Assembly (NCBI GenBank): GCA_026874595.1
Contig: CM049309.1
Coordinates: 43,661,079-43,725,078, forward strand
Length of the DNA stretch: 64,000 nucleotides
Reading direction: 5' to 3'
DNA from: Sipunculus nudus
Taxonomy: Eukaryota; Annelida; Sipuncula; Golfingiida; Sipunculidae
Program-made: the position numbers and the translations under genes
Part shown: one piece after another, positions 37,901 through 51,434 of the stretch
Position numbering within the stretch: position 1 is the stretch's first letter
Layout: each line of letters starts with the position of its first letter
Notes under the pieces: generated by a model
Seen by the model: only the letters and a program-made list of their open reading frames with translations
Databases searched by the model: none
Told to the model about the DNA's origin: nothing

Positions 37901-40900
37901 GTGCCTGTTCTAGACAATATAATTTTGGCCTGTATTCAATTGCAGTGCTACCCTTGTATATACATGCTACAACACAATCAGTTTTCTTCTTATTATTGAG
38001 TATAACTTGTTTATGCAGGTTAAAGATTCATGTGGTATATGATGCAATCTATGTTCATATTTATTTGTCACACCTGTCCTGTTTGTTGTTTGTTATTAAC
38101 TTTCAGTACAGTTCCTAGGACACCTGTCGTGTTTTGTTGTATGTTTATGACATTCTAATATTTTTGCCTTTCAGTACAGTTCCTTAGACACCTGTCCTGT
38201 TATGTTGAAAGTTTTTGACATTCTTATATTCTTGCCTTTCAGTACAGTTCTCAACAGTTCTTGTTATGTTGTATGTTTAATTATGACATTCTTTTATTCT
38301 TGCCTTTCAGTACAGCTCCCAAGACACCTGTCCTGTTGGTACCTACATCACCCATCCTTTCTGGAACTGGATAGTTGAGGTAACAAATCCCTTTTATTAA
38401 ATGATCTGAAGGATTTTAGCTCAGCTGATTTAAAGCTAATATAGTGATGAGCTTTTTTTTATCATCTGGACATTTTGACTGTCCATCCATTAACAGGGCA
38501 CAAATCATAAACTTTAGACCTAGAGCTTGTTACTTATTGTCTCCCACTTCCTGGAATAGGGGACATTGATTTGGGTCTTTCTGGCTGTCCCTCTGTCTGT
38601 TCAACCATCAGGTTTTCATTTCAGTGCGATAACTTTCCTAAATTTTATCCAATTTCATTCAAATTTGGGTCACTGATTGCTCTTATGCTTACCTGGGTTG
38701 GTATTGGTTATGGAGTTTCAGTCCTTTGTCTGTCTGTCCGTCAGATTTTTCGTTTCTGTGCGATAAATTTTCTAGATATTATCCAATTTCATTCAAATTT
38801 GGATCTGTGATTTCTCTCATGCATAACTTTTATGATATTGGTTTTGGAGTGTCTATCTGAAAATTTTTTCTCTCCAGCTCCAAAACGAAAATATTAAATT
38901 TTGTTCCTCTTTCACAACCAAAGTTCTGACCGGTGGAGAAATCTTGGCACAATGAAAACTTTTTGTAAAGGTCTTGCTTCACTTCAGCATGTGGTAGCAC
39001 ATTCTGTTGCATGTCATCATCCATAAAATAAGCATTCAGAAACAATCCCGAAACAATCATTTACAAACCAGAGTTATGATGGACTAAAATGGAACTCCAT
39101 ATTTAAGGAAATTATCATAATTACTGTTATTCAGATATCTCTCACAGTACATACCGTGAAATATTGGTCATGTGGTATTTGATGTGATACCCCTATATTG
39201 CATTATTTGCTCAGTTCTTGTGTAATATATTATAGACAGTGAATGTCCACCCTCATATGTTCATAGTTTCTCCAGGTCTGTTCCAAAACAGTGTATGTAA
39301 AAAATAACTTACTTAATAAAAAGTTATAAAAATAGCTTATTTAAACTGCTTTATGTATACCACATGAGAATTTCAAAGATAATGGTGACAACACTACAAA
39401 TGTTCTTTTAGATGCACATTTGATAGAATTAAGGACCATTCACATTCAATTTAATTATCAATTTTTGGTGATACAAGAATGATAAAGTGTTACGCATATA
39501 ATCATTCTGCATGTTACTAAGCCATATGATCAATGTATAGTGCAGGGATCGAAATATTACATTCCCGAATTCCCGAGGAAGCTAACTTCGCTGGCGGGAA
39601 TGCATGGTTTTGACTCGGAATTCCCGAGCGGGAACGCAGAATTTTTTTACTTGACACGTGGCCTGGATAAACTGAAAAACATATGTAGAATTTTTATTAG
39701 CAAGTTGCGTGAAATGGCCATTTTTAATTTTGCAGTGAGCTCAGAAAGCCAGAATCGTTAAATATTAATTTGCAATGGTACACTTGTACCCACATTCATT
39801 GTCAAATAAGCGCGCCTTCCATTGCAAACAGCATGGGAGCTCGCTTGGTTGCACGCAATGACCCTAATACAGGTGTCCGCGAGTATACCTGCTCCGCGAG
39901 TGTACCCGAAATGCCACATTTATTCAAATTCCGCCGTGCGACTCTATTCAATCAGGGGAATATCCTTTCCCCGAACGGGAATACCAGGAACGGAAGCTGG
40001 TTTTTTTTCTTCATTCCATGCACAGAATACGATTTTAGCGTAATCATCAAGATATTTTACTTCTGAGTATGCTATTAGATAAGAAGTAACTTAGTGCGGG
40101 TCTCCCCAATCTCAAACAGTCTCACGGCAGACCAATCGAGCCAATCAAATGTTGCCATTTCTTTTAATTGCATATTTCAACTCACTAATGTGTCACATGT
40201 TTTAATTTGAATAGGAATTCCCCTCATACTATTCGCGCCACACGGCCATGTGACCTCGCTGAAGCCCGAGCGAGGGAATATACCTTGACGAAAGTGAGAT
40301 GTTTCTTGCGACAAATGACTCACTATATCGCAGTATAATTCATACGAAAACGTCACAACTCAGATGAACGGAACTATTCAATTGTCGACTGTATATATTT
40401 TCTCAGACCAGAAATCTGGATGTTTAAATGTTTGATACTGGCCAAACAATTATGTTTTGGCGACCGTCACCGCGAGGAGCTAGATTTTACCGATTGTACA
40501 CATGAATCAGGTGTACAGACAAAAAGACTATATCTTTATAATAATCAGTTGGAATTTTTAGCTCAGCTGACTATAAGTCATCTGAGCTATAGTCGTGGTC
40601 CATTGTCCGTCGTCCGTCCGTCTGTCCGTCCGTCCGTCCGTCCGTCCGTCCGTCCGTCCGTCCGTCCGTCCGTCCGTAGATGTGGCACGTTTTGAAACCG
40701 TAAGACCTAGGAATCCAAAATTCAGCATAATGTTAGATGTCCCCAAGATCTCCTACCAAGCCGAAAACTGGGTCTTTGCGTCTTCGTTCCTTTGAGAAAT
40801 TAAGGAAAAACCTCAATTTTTTATTAAAATCCTATTTTCACACTTCAGGACTGCCTCATATCAAAACTACTCATCTGTTTTTCCTCATATTTACCATAAA

Positions 40901-43900
40901 TATTCCTCTGTATAGTTCCTATGTACATGCCAGAAATTAAGTCTGTAAAGTATAAATTCTTTAAGTTGTGGGCCCAAACATATTGGACTTTGTAAAAAAT
41001 CAGGAAAAATAATAACTCACTTAACATGAAAAATTTTGAAACTAGAGTCTGTTTTTTCAAGTATATAACTATGTTTAATTAAGATTCAATTGTTTACCCA
41101 AAATTAGATCTGAATTTTGTAAATTTTTTAAGTTATTAGCATAAAAAAAAATGAGTACCTTAAATTTTGCCCAACTTAGACCATGGCACGTTTTTTTCCT
41201 GTAAGCACCATTGATTTAATTTTCACAGCATGTAAGCATAAATATTTAGTTTGTCTAAATCTGAAATTTGGAAATAAAAGCTTGAAAATTAAGCTAGTTA
41301 TTGATTTTTTTTCTGTAGTCACTTGCTTTGATTACAGATGCAGGGTCCCACTCCAGGTCACTGGAAGTCAGCTATGCCAGGGTTTCTGATTTGTTACAGT
41401 CACTGGGGGAGATCCCCTGCTGTGACAGGTGTACAGTTATTCTCATATCACCACCCCAATCACCGGCCCCCCCCCCCCCCCCCCCCCGGGCAAACCCAAC
41501 CCACCAAGTGTTATGCAGTATTTGTTATTGTTTTCACTGTATCTCCTTAATTGTAATGCTGTTTCCACTCCGATATGCAAAAACTTTCCTTGAAAAAATA
41601 ATTCAAGGTGTAATCCAGAAGATGCAATGTTGTGTAATGTAGCATTTTTAAAGAAATCAATTTTCTTTTAAATGATTTTAACAAATATAAAGGAACCCAT
41701 CATTATGCTTAAATTATTATAAAATATGAAGCACATTATGGATAAATGAAGACACAATTAAAAATTGTGAAATCTAAATCAAGTATTATTTTTAGATATT
41801 TATTGTTTTGCAGATTTAAAAGATATATTTTTGTGGTAAAAAATAAATAAACATTTGTATGCATGATGTGGTGTTATCTGACAAGATTGGGATTTATGAT
41901 GATGCAATTGGGAATTATGAATCAACTTTTATATTCAGATATATATGTTAAATTGGAAATGTATAGAAATATAAACTTAAATTAGAAAATAATTGATGTG
42001 ATAAAAAAATCAGGATTTAATACAAACATTTCTTCATTATTTTCCTGCCTCAGCAGAATTTGAGATCAGGCTTTGTTTGCCCTGTTTTATGTTGTTAATT
42101 AGCTATATTTCAACTGTATACATTTCATAAATAAAATACATATATATTCAATAATATATATTATACAAAAAAAATAGATTCAATTGAACAAATGTGTAAA
42201 CTACTGAAATGTCAACAGTTAATCGAAAAACCAACTAATGATCATGGTAATAGTACAGATCATTTGTTCACAAACTGCTCACATGCTTTAGTTTCAACAT
42301 TAGGAAACACATGGTCAGGTCACAAAATATTTTTTGCAACAATTTCTTGCTCATCAATACAAACCAATCATATAAACCAACCATGGCCTTTATTACCTCT
42401 TCCTCTTACACTTTATCTCCATTAGATATTATTTTAGATTTTCACCTTCAAGGTTAACGTCAGCTGAGCACAGTGACCCATAGGTCCCTTGTTTATTGAA
42501 ATGTTGGTGTCTGCCAAGCAATTATAATAAGGAAGCACTAGCCGAAAATTTTCAAGGCTCACAAGTCGCATAGTTCCACAGCTATAGGCCTACGCTAACG
42601 CATAAATGACGCGGAAATGTTACGTTAAGTTCCAGTGACCGACTTTTTAAAATTTTATTGGGAAAAGTAATTTGGGCGTTTATTCATTTCATACTTGTCA
42701 AACAATTACTTCTTATAGCCACAGACCTGAACAGAGAGACATCGTACCAGGGCAATGTATGCAGCTGCCAAAATTGTCCTTCTTTTTTTTTAATTAACGG
42801 CGAATAGAGCCTTACATAAATGTATACACTATGTCTTTTTTTTCGTAAGTTCAGTTTTTCATAACATAACAATAAGTTTCAATACTGATTTGCCACTTTG
42901 GAACTTCCTCGATGAGCAACAAATATGATTGTATGTAGGCAGTTTCCAATCTGCACATCGATGTATACTGTGGATCTTGAGACAAAGGGCTCCCATCAGC
43001 CTATTTGGGAAAAGCTAACGAGTCGGCTTTTCATCATAAGCCCAGTTCAAAACTTTTCTCAGGTTTACTTTTCTTTTTATATTATACAAATGCAGGAAAA
43101 TATACCATATTGTGAACAAAAATAATGGACCTGGGTGCCAATAAAATGTAACGGAATTGATAGAGATGATTTGAAATGCATGAATGAAAAGGAAAAGCCT
43201 GTTATTGAAACGGAAAAATGACTCTAGTTCTGAGTGTTAAGCAATAAAATCAGTCATATTAAGTATGACTTGGCAACGCTTAATAATCAGTGGAGTGCCT
43301 TTTAAAATATTTATTGTATATGGTTTCTCTGTACAATTTATAGATTTCAGCAAACAAAATAATTGTTGTTATGCAGATCCAAAGGGAACAGATTATGAAG
43401 ATAAAGATAGGCTCTTCAAAGGACAAGTTGTGTTTATAATTTTACCAATATAAACAAATTCTGTATGAGGGAATTTAACTTTTGAATGGGGAATGTAACA
43501 GCATTCCCTCAGGGGAATGTAACTTTTTTCCATTTTTTCAATCCCTGTAGTGATTAGTGGTAATTAACTTCAATCATCGGCTTCTGTGGCTCAGGGGTAG
43601 AGCGCAGGACTCAAAGCCGGGAGATCGTGAGTTCGAATCTCAGCTGAGGCGGTGAGGTTTTTCAAGGTCGGCCCCAACCCAGGGTGAGCGCTCTGCAGGC
43701 TTAATGGGAAGGTCATGCCCAACGGCCGTGTTTCACTCACAAACTAGTGCGCCTTTCGGGGGTCCTCGGTGGTATGAATACCAACCCAGGGCCTGCAGGT
43801 GCAGTAGTCACCGGGCCTGGTTAATATAAAATGAGAGGAAGCATGTGATACTGCCCTGTCAAGTAGTCCGAAACCGGAATGGAAATCTGCAGATGTACAT

Positions 43901-46900
43901 GTACTTAGTTAAGCTATCATTAAAAAAAATGGAGGCGGTTACCTCCATCAAAAAAAATTAAAAAAAAAAAAAAAAAACTTCAATCCTAGTGAAGGTACTC
44001 CCTCCTGTCATAGGAAGGATGGCCTTAAATATACCAATCTTTCATTATTTTTCAGTTTTACCCAAGATGGATAGCCCCAAACCTGTTGACGTTTGTGGGT
44101 TTCCTGATGTTGGTGCTGCAGTTTGTCCTCTTTACATTCTTAGACCCTCACTTCTATGCATCATCAGACCTGCACCCTGACCACCCTACAGTCCCAAACT
44201 GGATGTGGCTGGTGGCTTCACTCTGCATGTTCCTAGGACATACTCTGGGTAGGTACCATTGCTCTTGGTAGGGTGGAAAGGACTTACACAGGTCAAGGCG
44301 TGGACAATGCATAAATCAAATTTTGTGCACACTGCAGTGACTGCACAGAATCAGACTTATGTATGACTCTGTTGGTCATGGTTTGTGGGCTTCAAAATCT
44401 GCTACCCACAATGCACCAGAGCTTCTGCATACACAGATGGTGTAGGTATAAATGTAGTGAAGAAGGTCATGTGGTCCTTTCAAGTAAGTTCAAATGAGTT
44501 GGAGAAGAATTGTTTCAAGGCAAAGCATGGGTGTTTTTGTGGTAAAAACTTTAAGGCACAAGTATACTTTATAAGCATTCTTATGGGAATAAGGTTTTTC
44601 CTTAAAATGTAACAATGATTATAAAGGTTTACAGTTGTGACAAGAAGTCCAGGTTGTCCCACAATGCCAAGTAGGAAGAGGTTCGTTTAGAGTAGAAATG
44701 ACCTAGAGCTGTCTGAAAGGTGAAATCTGTGATGACTGTTTTTAAATGTTTATAACGCGGCTGCTCTCCAGTGCCCTCTAGTTATCATTCAGTGAAATAA
44801 TGTAAATGTGATGGAAATGTTCCTGCTCATGAATTTCTCTGAGAAATTTAGATGAATTTCTAAAGTAGATATTAAGATACATATATATAATTCTATAGAG
44901 CAGGTTTACCAGTATTACAGAAGGTATATAAAAAATTAATAAATAATCCATGGTCAGTCAGTTATGATTTTAAATAATCGATTCCTACCACCTATAGTTA
45001 GGGTAACAACAAAGGAAACAATTCATTAAGTTTTAGAGAAAATCTTTATCACCGTAGACACAAACAAGTTTGACTGTACTCGCCCCGCATTGTATTAGCA
45101 GGGTTGTAACATGAATCCCAAGGATACCTTGATTAACATGCAAGAATGTGAAGCTCTTGGTGAAGTGTTGTTTATAAATGCTGTGTGTCATGGTCATCTA
45201 AGCACAACAGGTAATATCCTAGGACTATTGAACTTACTGTATCTGGCAAGTGTTTATACTTGTATACGCCTGTCTATGATGCAACGTATTGTTGTGTGCC
45301 CATTGTCCATTGGTCCATCTTTCTGTTAACTTTCAATGTCACCGTGATAATTTACCTGAGCATTGATGGATATACACGAAACTCACTAAACTACTAACCA
45401 ATAGGTTGTGATCCCCCGAGTTGGATTATGCACAAAATCCACCAATCTTTAATAAGGTAAGAGATCAGATTTTCTGGTGGCGCCACAATAATTTACCAGG
45501 AATATGATTGATTAAGATAGAAATATTATAAATCAATATAACATCTCCCCTAAGTTTTATTTCCAGCAAATTCCATGCATATTTAATGAAGGTCACAAGA
45601 TATGCAATGGGTGTATTATGTACCATTTGTGGTGCTCTTGTTTTTATCACTGGACATGAAATGATACAATTTGGTTTTATCCCTGCAGATGGCACTGATG
45701 GTAAACAAGCCCGGCGGACCAAGTCCAGTTCACCTCTAGGGGAGCTGTTTGATCATGGGCTTGACAGCTACATGACCCTCTTCATGCCAATCGGTGCATA
45801 CTCCATATTTGGTCGTGGTGATTACAGCATGAGCACCGAGCGGATGTACACCATCATCATCGCCATCATGTTCATGTTTATTCTGTCTCACTGGGAGAAG
45901 TATAACACCGGTATCCTCTTCTTACCGTGGGGATATGACATCAGCCAAATAGTAAGCCTTGTTTAATAACTGTGGTATTCTTTTTTTCGCGATGGTTTCA
46001 AATTCGAAATATTTTTCAAAGAAAAATTATTGCAAAAAGTAAACTACTGAATAAGATCCCTCATTTGCAGATGTGAATATTCATATATAATCAAATCAAA
46101 GAATCACTTAATAATAGCAGATAGCTCATATCATCTGCCTGTGGGGAACAAGAATTTTCACTTGCTCTTGAGGATCCATATCAAATTGATAAAATTTAGT
46201 GCACACTAAGCACTGTGATAATAGATTATCTCTGTGCAGGTGAGTACATGGTAAAATTCTAAAAATATAGCCTTTTCGGGATACAATGAAAACATGAAAA
46301 TCACAAAAAGTTAGCCTCACAAATATGTAGCTAACCAAAGTATATTGGCTTTAAATATTGCATCCAGGGTTCAACATTAATGGTTCCAGAAAATAGTGAT
46401 AGGGGACCAAAAGTTGGCTTCTACATGCTCAGCTGGGCAATTTGGTCCTATATAAACCTTTACACAAAGGCCTGAATATCAAGTTAACCATTTTCTTTCA
46501 TGGAGAAATAAAATCATATTGTTTGACCTGTCTCTTATATTACCTGTCTGTTTGTCTGAGCAAATGGAAAAGAAATATTATTCACAAACATTTTAACATG
46601 TTTATTGTTGCAGAAAAATCATGTGGAACACACTTTTTTGTGTTTTTGCTTTGATCACCAATTTTTGTGGGACGAGTAAAGATTCATATACTTAAAAATG
46701 TTTATGTAAAGCCTTGATGTCATTACTTGTTTCAGAGATACTTGTTTTAATATTTATTTAGGATGCATTTACAAGGACAGAATTTTATTGATGCAAGCAC
46801 GGTAGGTTTTTCAGATGTAGTAAAACAGGGTGACTTTAATTATGTTGGCTTTCTTGTAGATAAAGCAGTTTGTTAGTTTTATGTGTTTGTGTTTATATAT

Positions 46901-49900
46901 ATATTATAACAGTTGATTGAAATTGAACATATATACTCTGTATAGTCAACAGGAGTAGATAATAAGTATAAATTCTCCTTTTATTCTTGTTCTCAGAACC
47001 ATTTTAAACCTCTGTTAAGTGGAGTTCATAGACAATTAATGATGACTCTTTTTTCTTTCACAGGGGATGACAGCGCTTTACTTCATAACATTCTTGTATG
47101 GATATCAAATCTGGAAATTCAGTATATTAGGAGTCCCTTCAGGAATATTCTTTGAAATCTTAATGCACAGTAAGTATGCCTTAATTTTTATAACTATTAT
47201 AACCTTTACTCTTCTCATACAGTAAATGGCTTTAAAGTTTTGTTCTATTGCTAATTATGTTGCACCTGGCAATCATAGGCTTTTTCTGTGGAAATACAAG
47301 CTTAGGAGGTTCCAACTATGACAGTATGAATTGATTCAAACCATTTGGTAAGATTGTTGTGAACACATAGCTCTGTCCAGAAGCACTGTAGCCAGTGAAC
47401 AACTGCTGCAGTCACACTATGTGTTATTTTATAGCAATGACTATTTTGCAATGTTTTCTGTAATATACAGACTATCTTTCCACTTCTATCTGTATCCAAC
47501 CAGTTGATGTTTGTAATTATATTTTACACCATATCATACTTTTGAATAAACTCTTCCACCATATTAGAAATTTTATCACTGATAGTTGATCGTTTGGAAT
47601 AATAATGGAAGTTTAACCTTGCATATATTACCTGAAAAGTTAAACTAGAATAACATATTTTCTAAGCAACATTTCTTAATGTTTCAGCTGGCATTTACTG
47701 AGAATATCACTCAAGAGATTTCCTTTGATGGTTCTGGATCACATTAATACAGTAATCATGTTAAATTAATATTTCATATATAAATGAAAGTAGTTTTTAG
47801 CTTAGCTGACTTTAAGTCATCTGAGCTATAGAAATGGTTCTTTGTCCGTTGTCTGGCTGTTTATTAACAAGGCATGTTTTGAAACCTTGGGCCTACAAAA
47901 CCAGAATACTACATACAGTTAGTGTTCACAAGTTCTCCTATCAAACCGAAAACTTGGTCACTGTGACTTGGTTTCTTTGAGGAATTAAGGAAACACCCCC
48001 CTATTCCAGTAAAAACCTATACACTTCATAACTGACCACAATGGAAACCCATGGTGTTTATGTATTCATGTTTGATATAACCATTTCAGCATATATTTCC
48101 AATGCACATGCCAGAAATTAGGTCAACATTGCGTAAATTGTAGAAGTGATGGGGGCAAACGTAATGCACTTTGTCGAAAATCAGGAAATATATTTACTCA
48201 CCTAAAAGGATAATTATAGAAGATAGAAGATAGAAATTAAATACTCAAGGATATAACTTTATTTAATCAAGATTCAATAATATATCAGAAATCAGATCAG
48301 AATTTTGTAATTTTTCAAAATTATTAGCATAATTGTAAATTTTATACATTAAAATTGGCCTTACTTTGTCCATGGCACATTTTTTTCCTATTAGCTCTAT
48401 TGATTTAATTTTCACAATATGTATAAATTAGAATTTAATCTTTTAAAATCTGAAATTAATACATCAAAATTTTTTTATTTAGATGCCCTATTGTATTCAC
48501 TTGCAATGTCAAGCCCCAGGCAGCCAACTTCTGGTCACGTCAGCCCTGCCTGGGTAACTTTATTAGTAAAGCAACACTGGTTGAGCACCCCTGCTGTCAC
48601 AGGTGTACTGTAATTTTCATCTCCCCCCACCCACAGCAATATTCACCAAGTGCACTGATTAATTGTTATTGTTTGAACTGCATTTTTAGTCCCCAGCAGT
48701 AAGGAGGAAGGACTACGAACATGATCCACGTATGTCCCGCCCCATCACTGATGCCACACATATGGCAGGATGACTATTTGTGCCTCTAGGCCCTTGTCTT
48801 AACAAAAAGCTGTTTCCACTCCAATGTATAAAACTTTACTTGAGATAGTAATTCCAAGGAGTAATCCAGGGGTAATGTAGCATGTTTAAAGAAATTTATT
48901 TCCTTTTAAATAATTCTAACAAATTAAAATAAAATTAAACACATTTTATGCATAATGTGATAATATATGAACCAAATTATAGAAAAGTTATGGTGCAATT
49001 TAGAATTTTGAATTCTGAATCAAGTTATGTTTTCAGATATTTATTATTTTGCAAATTTAAAATATATATATATATATATATATTTGTGATTTAAATAAAA
49101 ATTACATATGTATGCATGATGCAATGCTGTATGAGCAAAATAAGGGTTAAATGATGATGCAGTTTAGAATTGTGATTTAACTTATATATTCAGGTATATA
49201 TGTTATATTGCAAATTTTAAACAAATGAAAACTTCAAAAATATTTGATAAAATTAAAAAGAGGATCTAATGCAAAGATATGTTCATTATTTTCTGGCTCA
49301 GCCAAATGGGAAAGAAAGTGATATGTTTGTCCATAGCTCTGTTTTCTTTTAAATATTTAAAAATCATGAATCAATTTTTTTTGTAAGCAATGATAAATTA
49401 AATTTCTTATCCTATATGTATATGCAGAGTAGCGACAGCTTGTCACCCCAAACGTCGATTTTAGATATATACTGAAGACGATGGGGTGACAGTACAAGCT
49501 ATTGGGTTCGCATCAATTCTAGTATGTGCAGATGTGCACGCCATTTCTGACACTACTTTTTCATCTTCATCTACTTCTCGAGCTGTCATTTTCCTGAGTT
49601 AAGACAAAAAGTGACGTTATTCTGTTGGGAAAAATAATAATTATTACATCAACGGTTGACTTACGTGTATTCGTGCAGCAGTTTTTAATACCGAGGCTGG
49701 TTTTACTCGAAAAACTCGTCTCCACGTCTGTTAGCGGGAGAACCATAAATTCCGGTAGGGGATTCCCAAACGGCTATGTGTAAAACTCGGAAGTCCGAAG
49801 TCGGAAGCAAGGATTTTTTAAAATAATGCAATGATCGAAGCATAATTAAAATGCTACTACATCAATGGAAAGTACCATTTTATTTTTATTGATAGAATAA

Positions 49901-51398
49901 GGTTTTTTCTATCATAATGCAAAAATCAAAGTTATCCATCCCAAGTTATAGACTATTTTTTTCTCGGAAATGCCCGGTTATGGTCCAGATGTGTAAAACT
50001 CGGAAGCCAGTAATGGCTAATGCACTGGTCATCATATTGTCAGCAAACGTGTCAAGCATTTTCAATTATTTCAATATGACATATTTTTCATAAACTCAAT
50101 CTGTTTTTTAACATTCATGATGCTGTTTTTTTTTATAATATATGATATTGATATTTTATTTCATTTTGTAAAACAAGATTATATTAACTCATCAATATTT
50201 TACGCTGTTACCGTATTTTATGTTGGGGGAAAAAGTAAATGTTTAAATATAATTTGTTACAGAGCAAATGTTATAGATATAAAAAATTCTGTTTAATTAT
50301 AGAACCTGATACCAGCAACTATTAAGTTCAGAGAGAAGGATGTCCGAAAGCGCACGGTACTATACTGTATCGAGAATTCCGACTATAGTCCGGTTAATTT
50401 TGTTTTCTGAGGATAAAAATATAAGGATAAAATAAAAATAGTGAGTATACACGGAATATTCAGATGCATGGATTTTTATAAAGATAAAAATATATTGAAT
50501 TTCCATATTTATTCAACGTATGGAAAATATATTACTGTATTTATTTTGAATGACATCGTAATTCATAACTTTTTTTAATGCCGTATTAGGGATTATTATA
50601 CCATATTTATTATTCAGTGGTGCATCCATAGAGGGCGCATGCCCATTCAGACGTAATATCTCTCATTTTATCGAGTTCTTTTCCAATAAATTCGTAATCA
50701 ATTTTCATTTCTTTTTCAGATTACTTTTTTATTCCCCAGCAATTTCATTATTATATTTTTTTACTTTCCAATTCATAAGTTGGTGATTTACTCCACTATG
50801 AGAGCATCCAAATATATACTAGTATATTGAGGAATCCCCCCCCCCCCCATCGCATTACCGTGCGAGTCATGCACGGTCTCCCCACAGAGCTCAGCTCGGG
50901 GTGGGATCGACCGCGAAATATCTCACACCTCCTCGGCTGATACTCAGACTCAACCTGGGCGCTCACAGATCACAAAAGTCGGTAAAATGCAAAGATCGTC
51001 ATAAGACTTAAACAAATCAATTATTTTACAATGAGTACTACCTTTAAATAGTGACATTTTGCAAGTTATAAATGTATAGATGGGCATTTCATCATTGACA
51101 TTAACATGTTACGAATTAACTTTTGAATATTTGGACTTTACAGTTTAAACCGTAATTTTATAGAAATATAAATATTAAAGCCCAACAACCTCAAGTTTGA
51201 ATAAATTGTTCAAAAACATGTAGGAGAATAGTTGCGGAAAACACAAAATCCTCATAATCATTTGTTTAAGGTGCCTCAAAATGTCCTCTTTACATTGCAT
51301 ATTTTAAAAATTTATCCCTTCCCATACATTCCCCATGTAAATATAAATATCTTCAACAACAACATAGCTCTAGATGGGGAGAAATATATAACGTGAAA

Positions 51399-51434
<36 letters not shown>

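Larger units (their letters stand above)
39543..43547. mobile_element. hAT-like element with 5-bp TSD, interrupted
   Basis: Left end CAGGGATCGAAATATT, right end TTTTTTCAATCCCTG. TAGTG lies at 39538-39542 and 43548-43552. Subterminal GGGAAT/ATTCCC motifs occur on both sides. The 1.9-kb repeat at 40555-42493 is inserted inside. No intact transposase frame was found, so probably non-autonomous or decayed. Confidence 0.65.

Noticed and set aside
43576-43660. Possible functional tRNA gene (CAA anticodon)
   Set aside because: The arms do not form a full cloverleaf, and the body and TSD show it is the head of a SINE.
45586-45688. In-frame ATG upstream of exon 4
   Set aside because: The sequence belongs to a decayed repeat in intron 3, and exon 3 joins exon 4 in phase at 45689.
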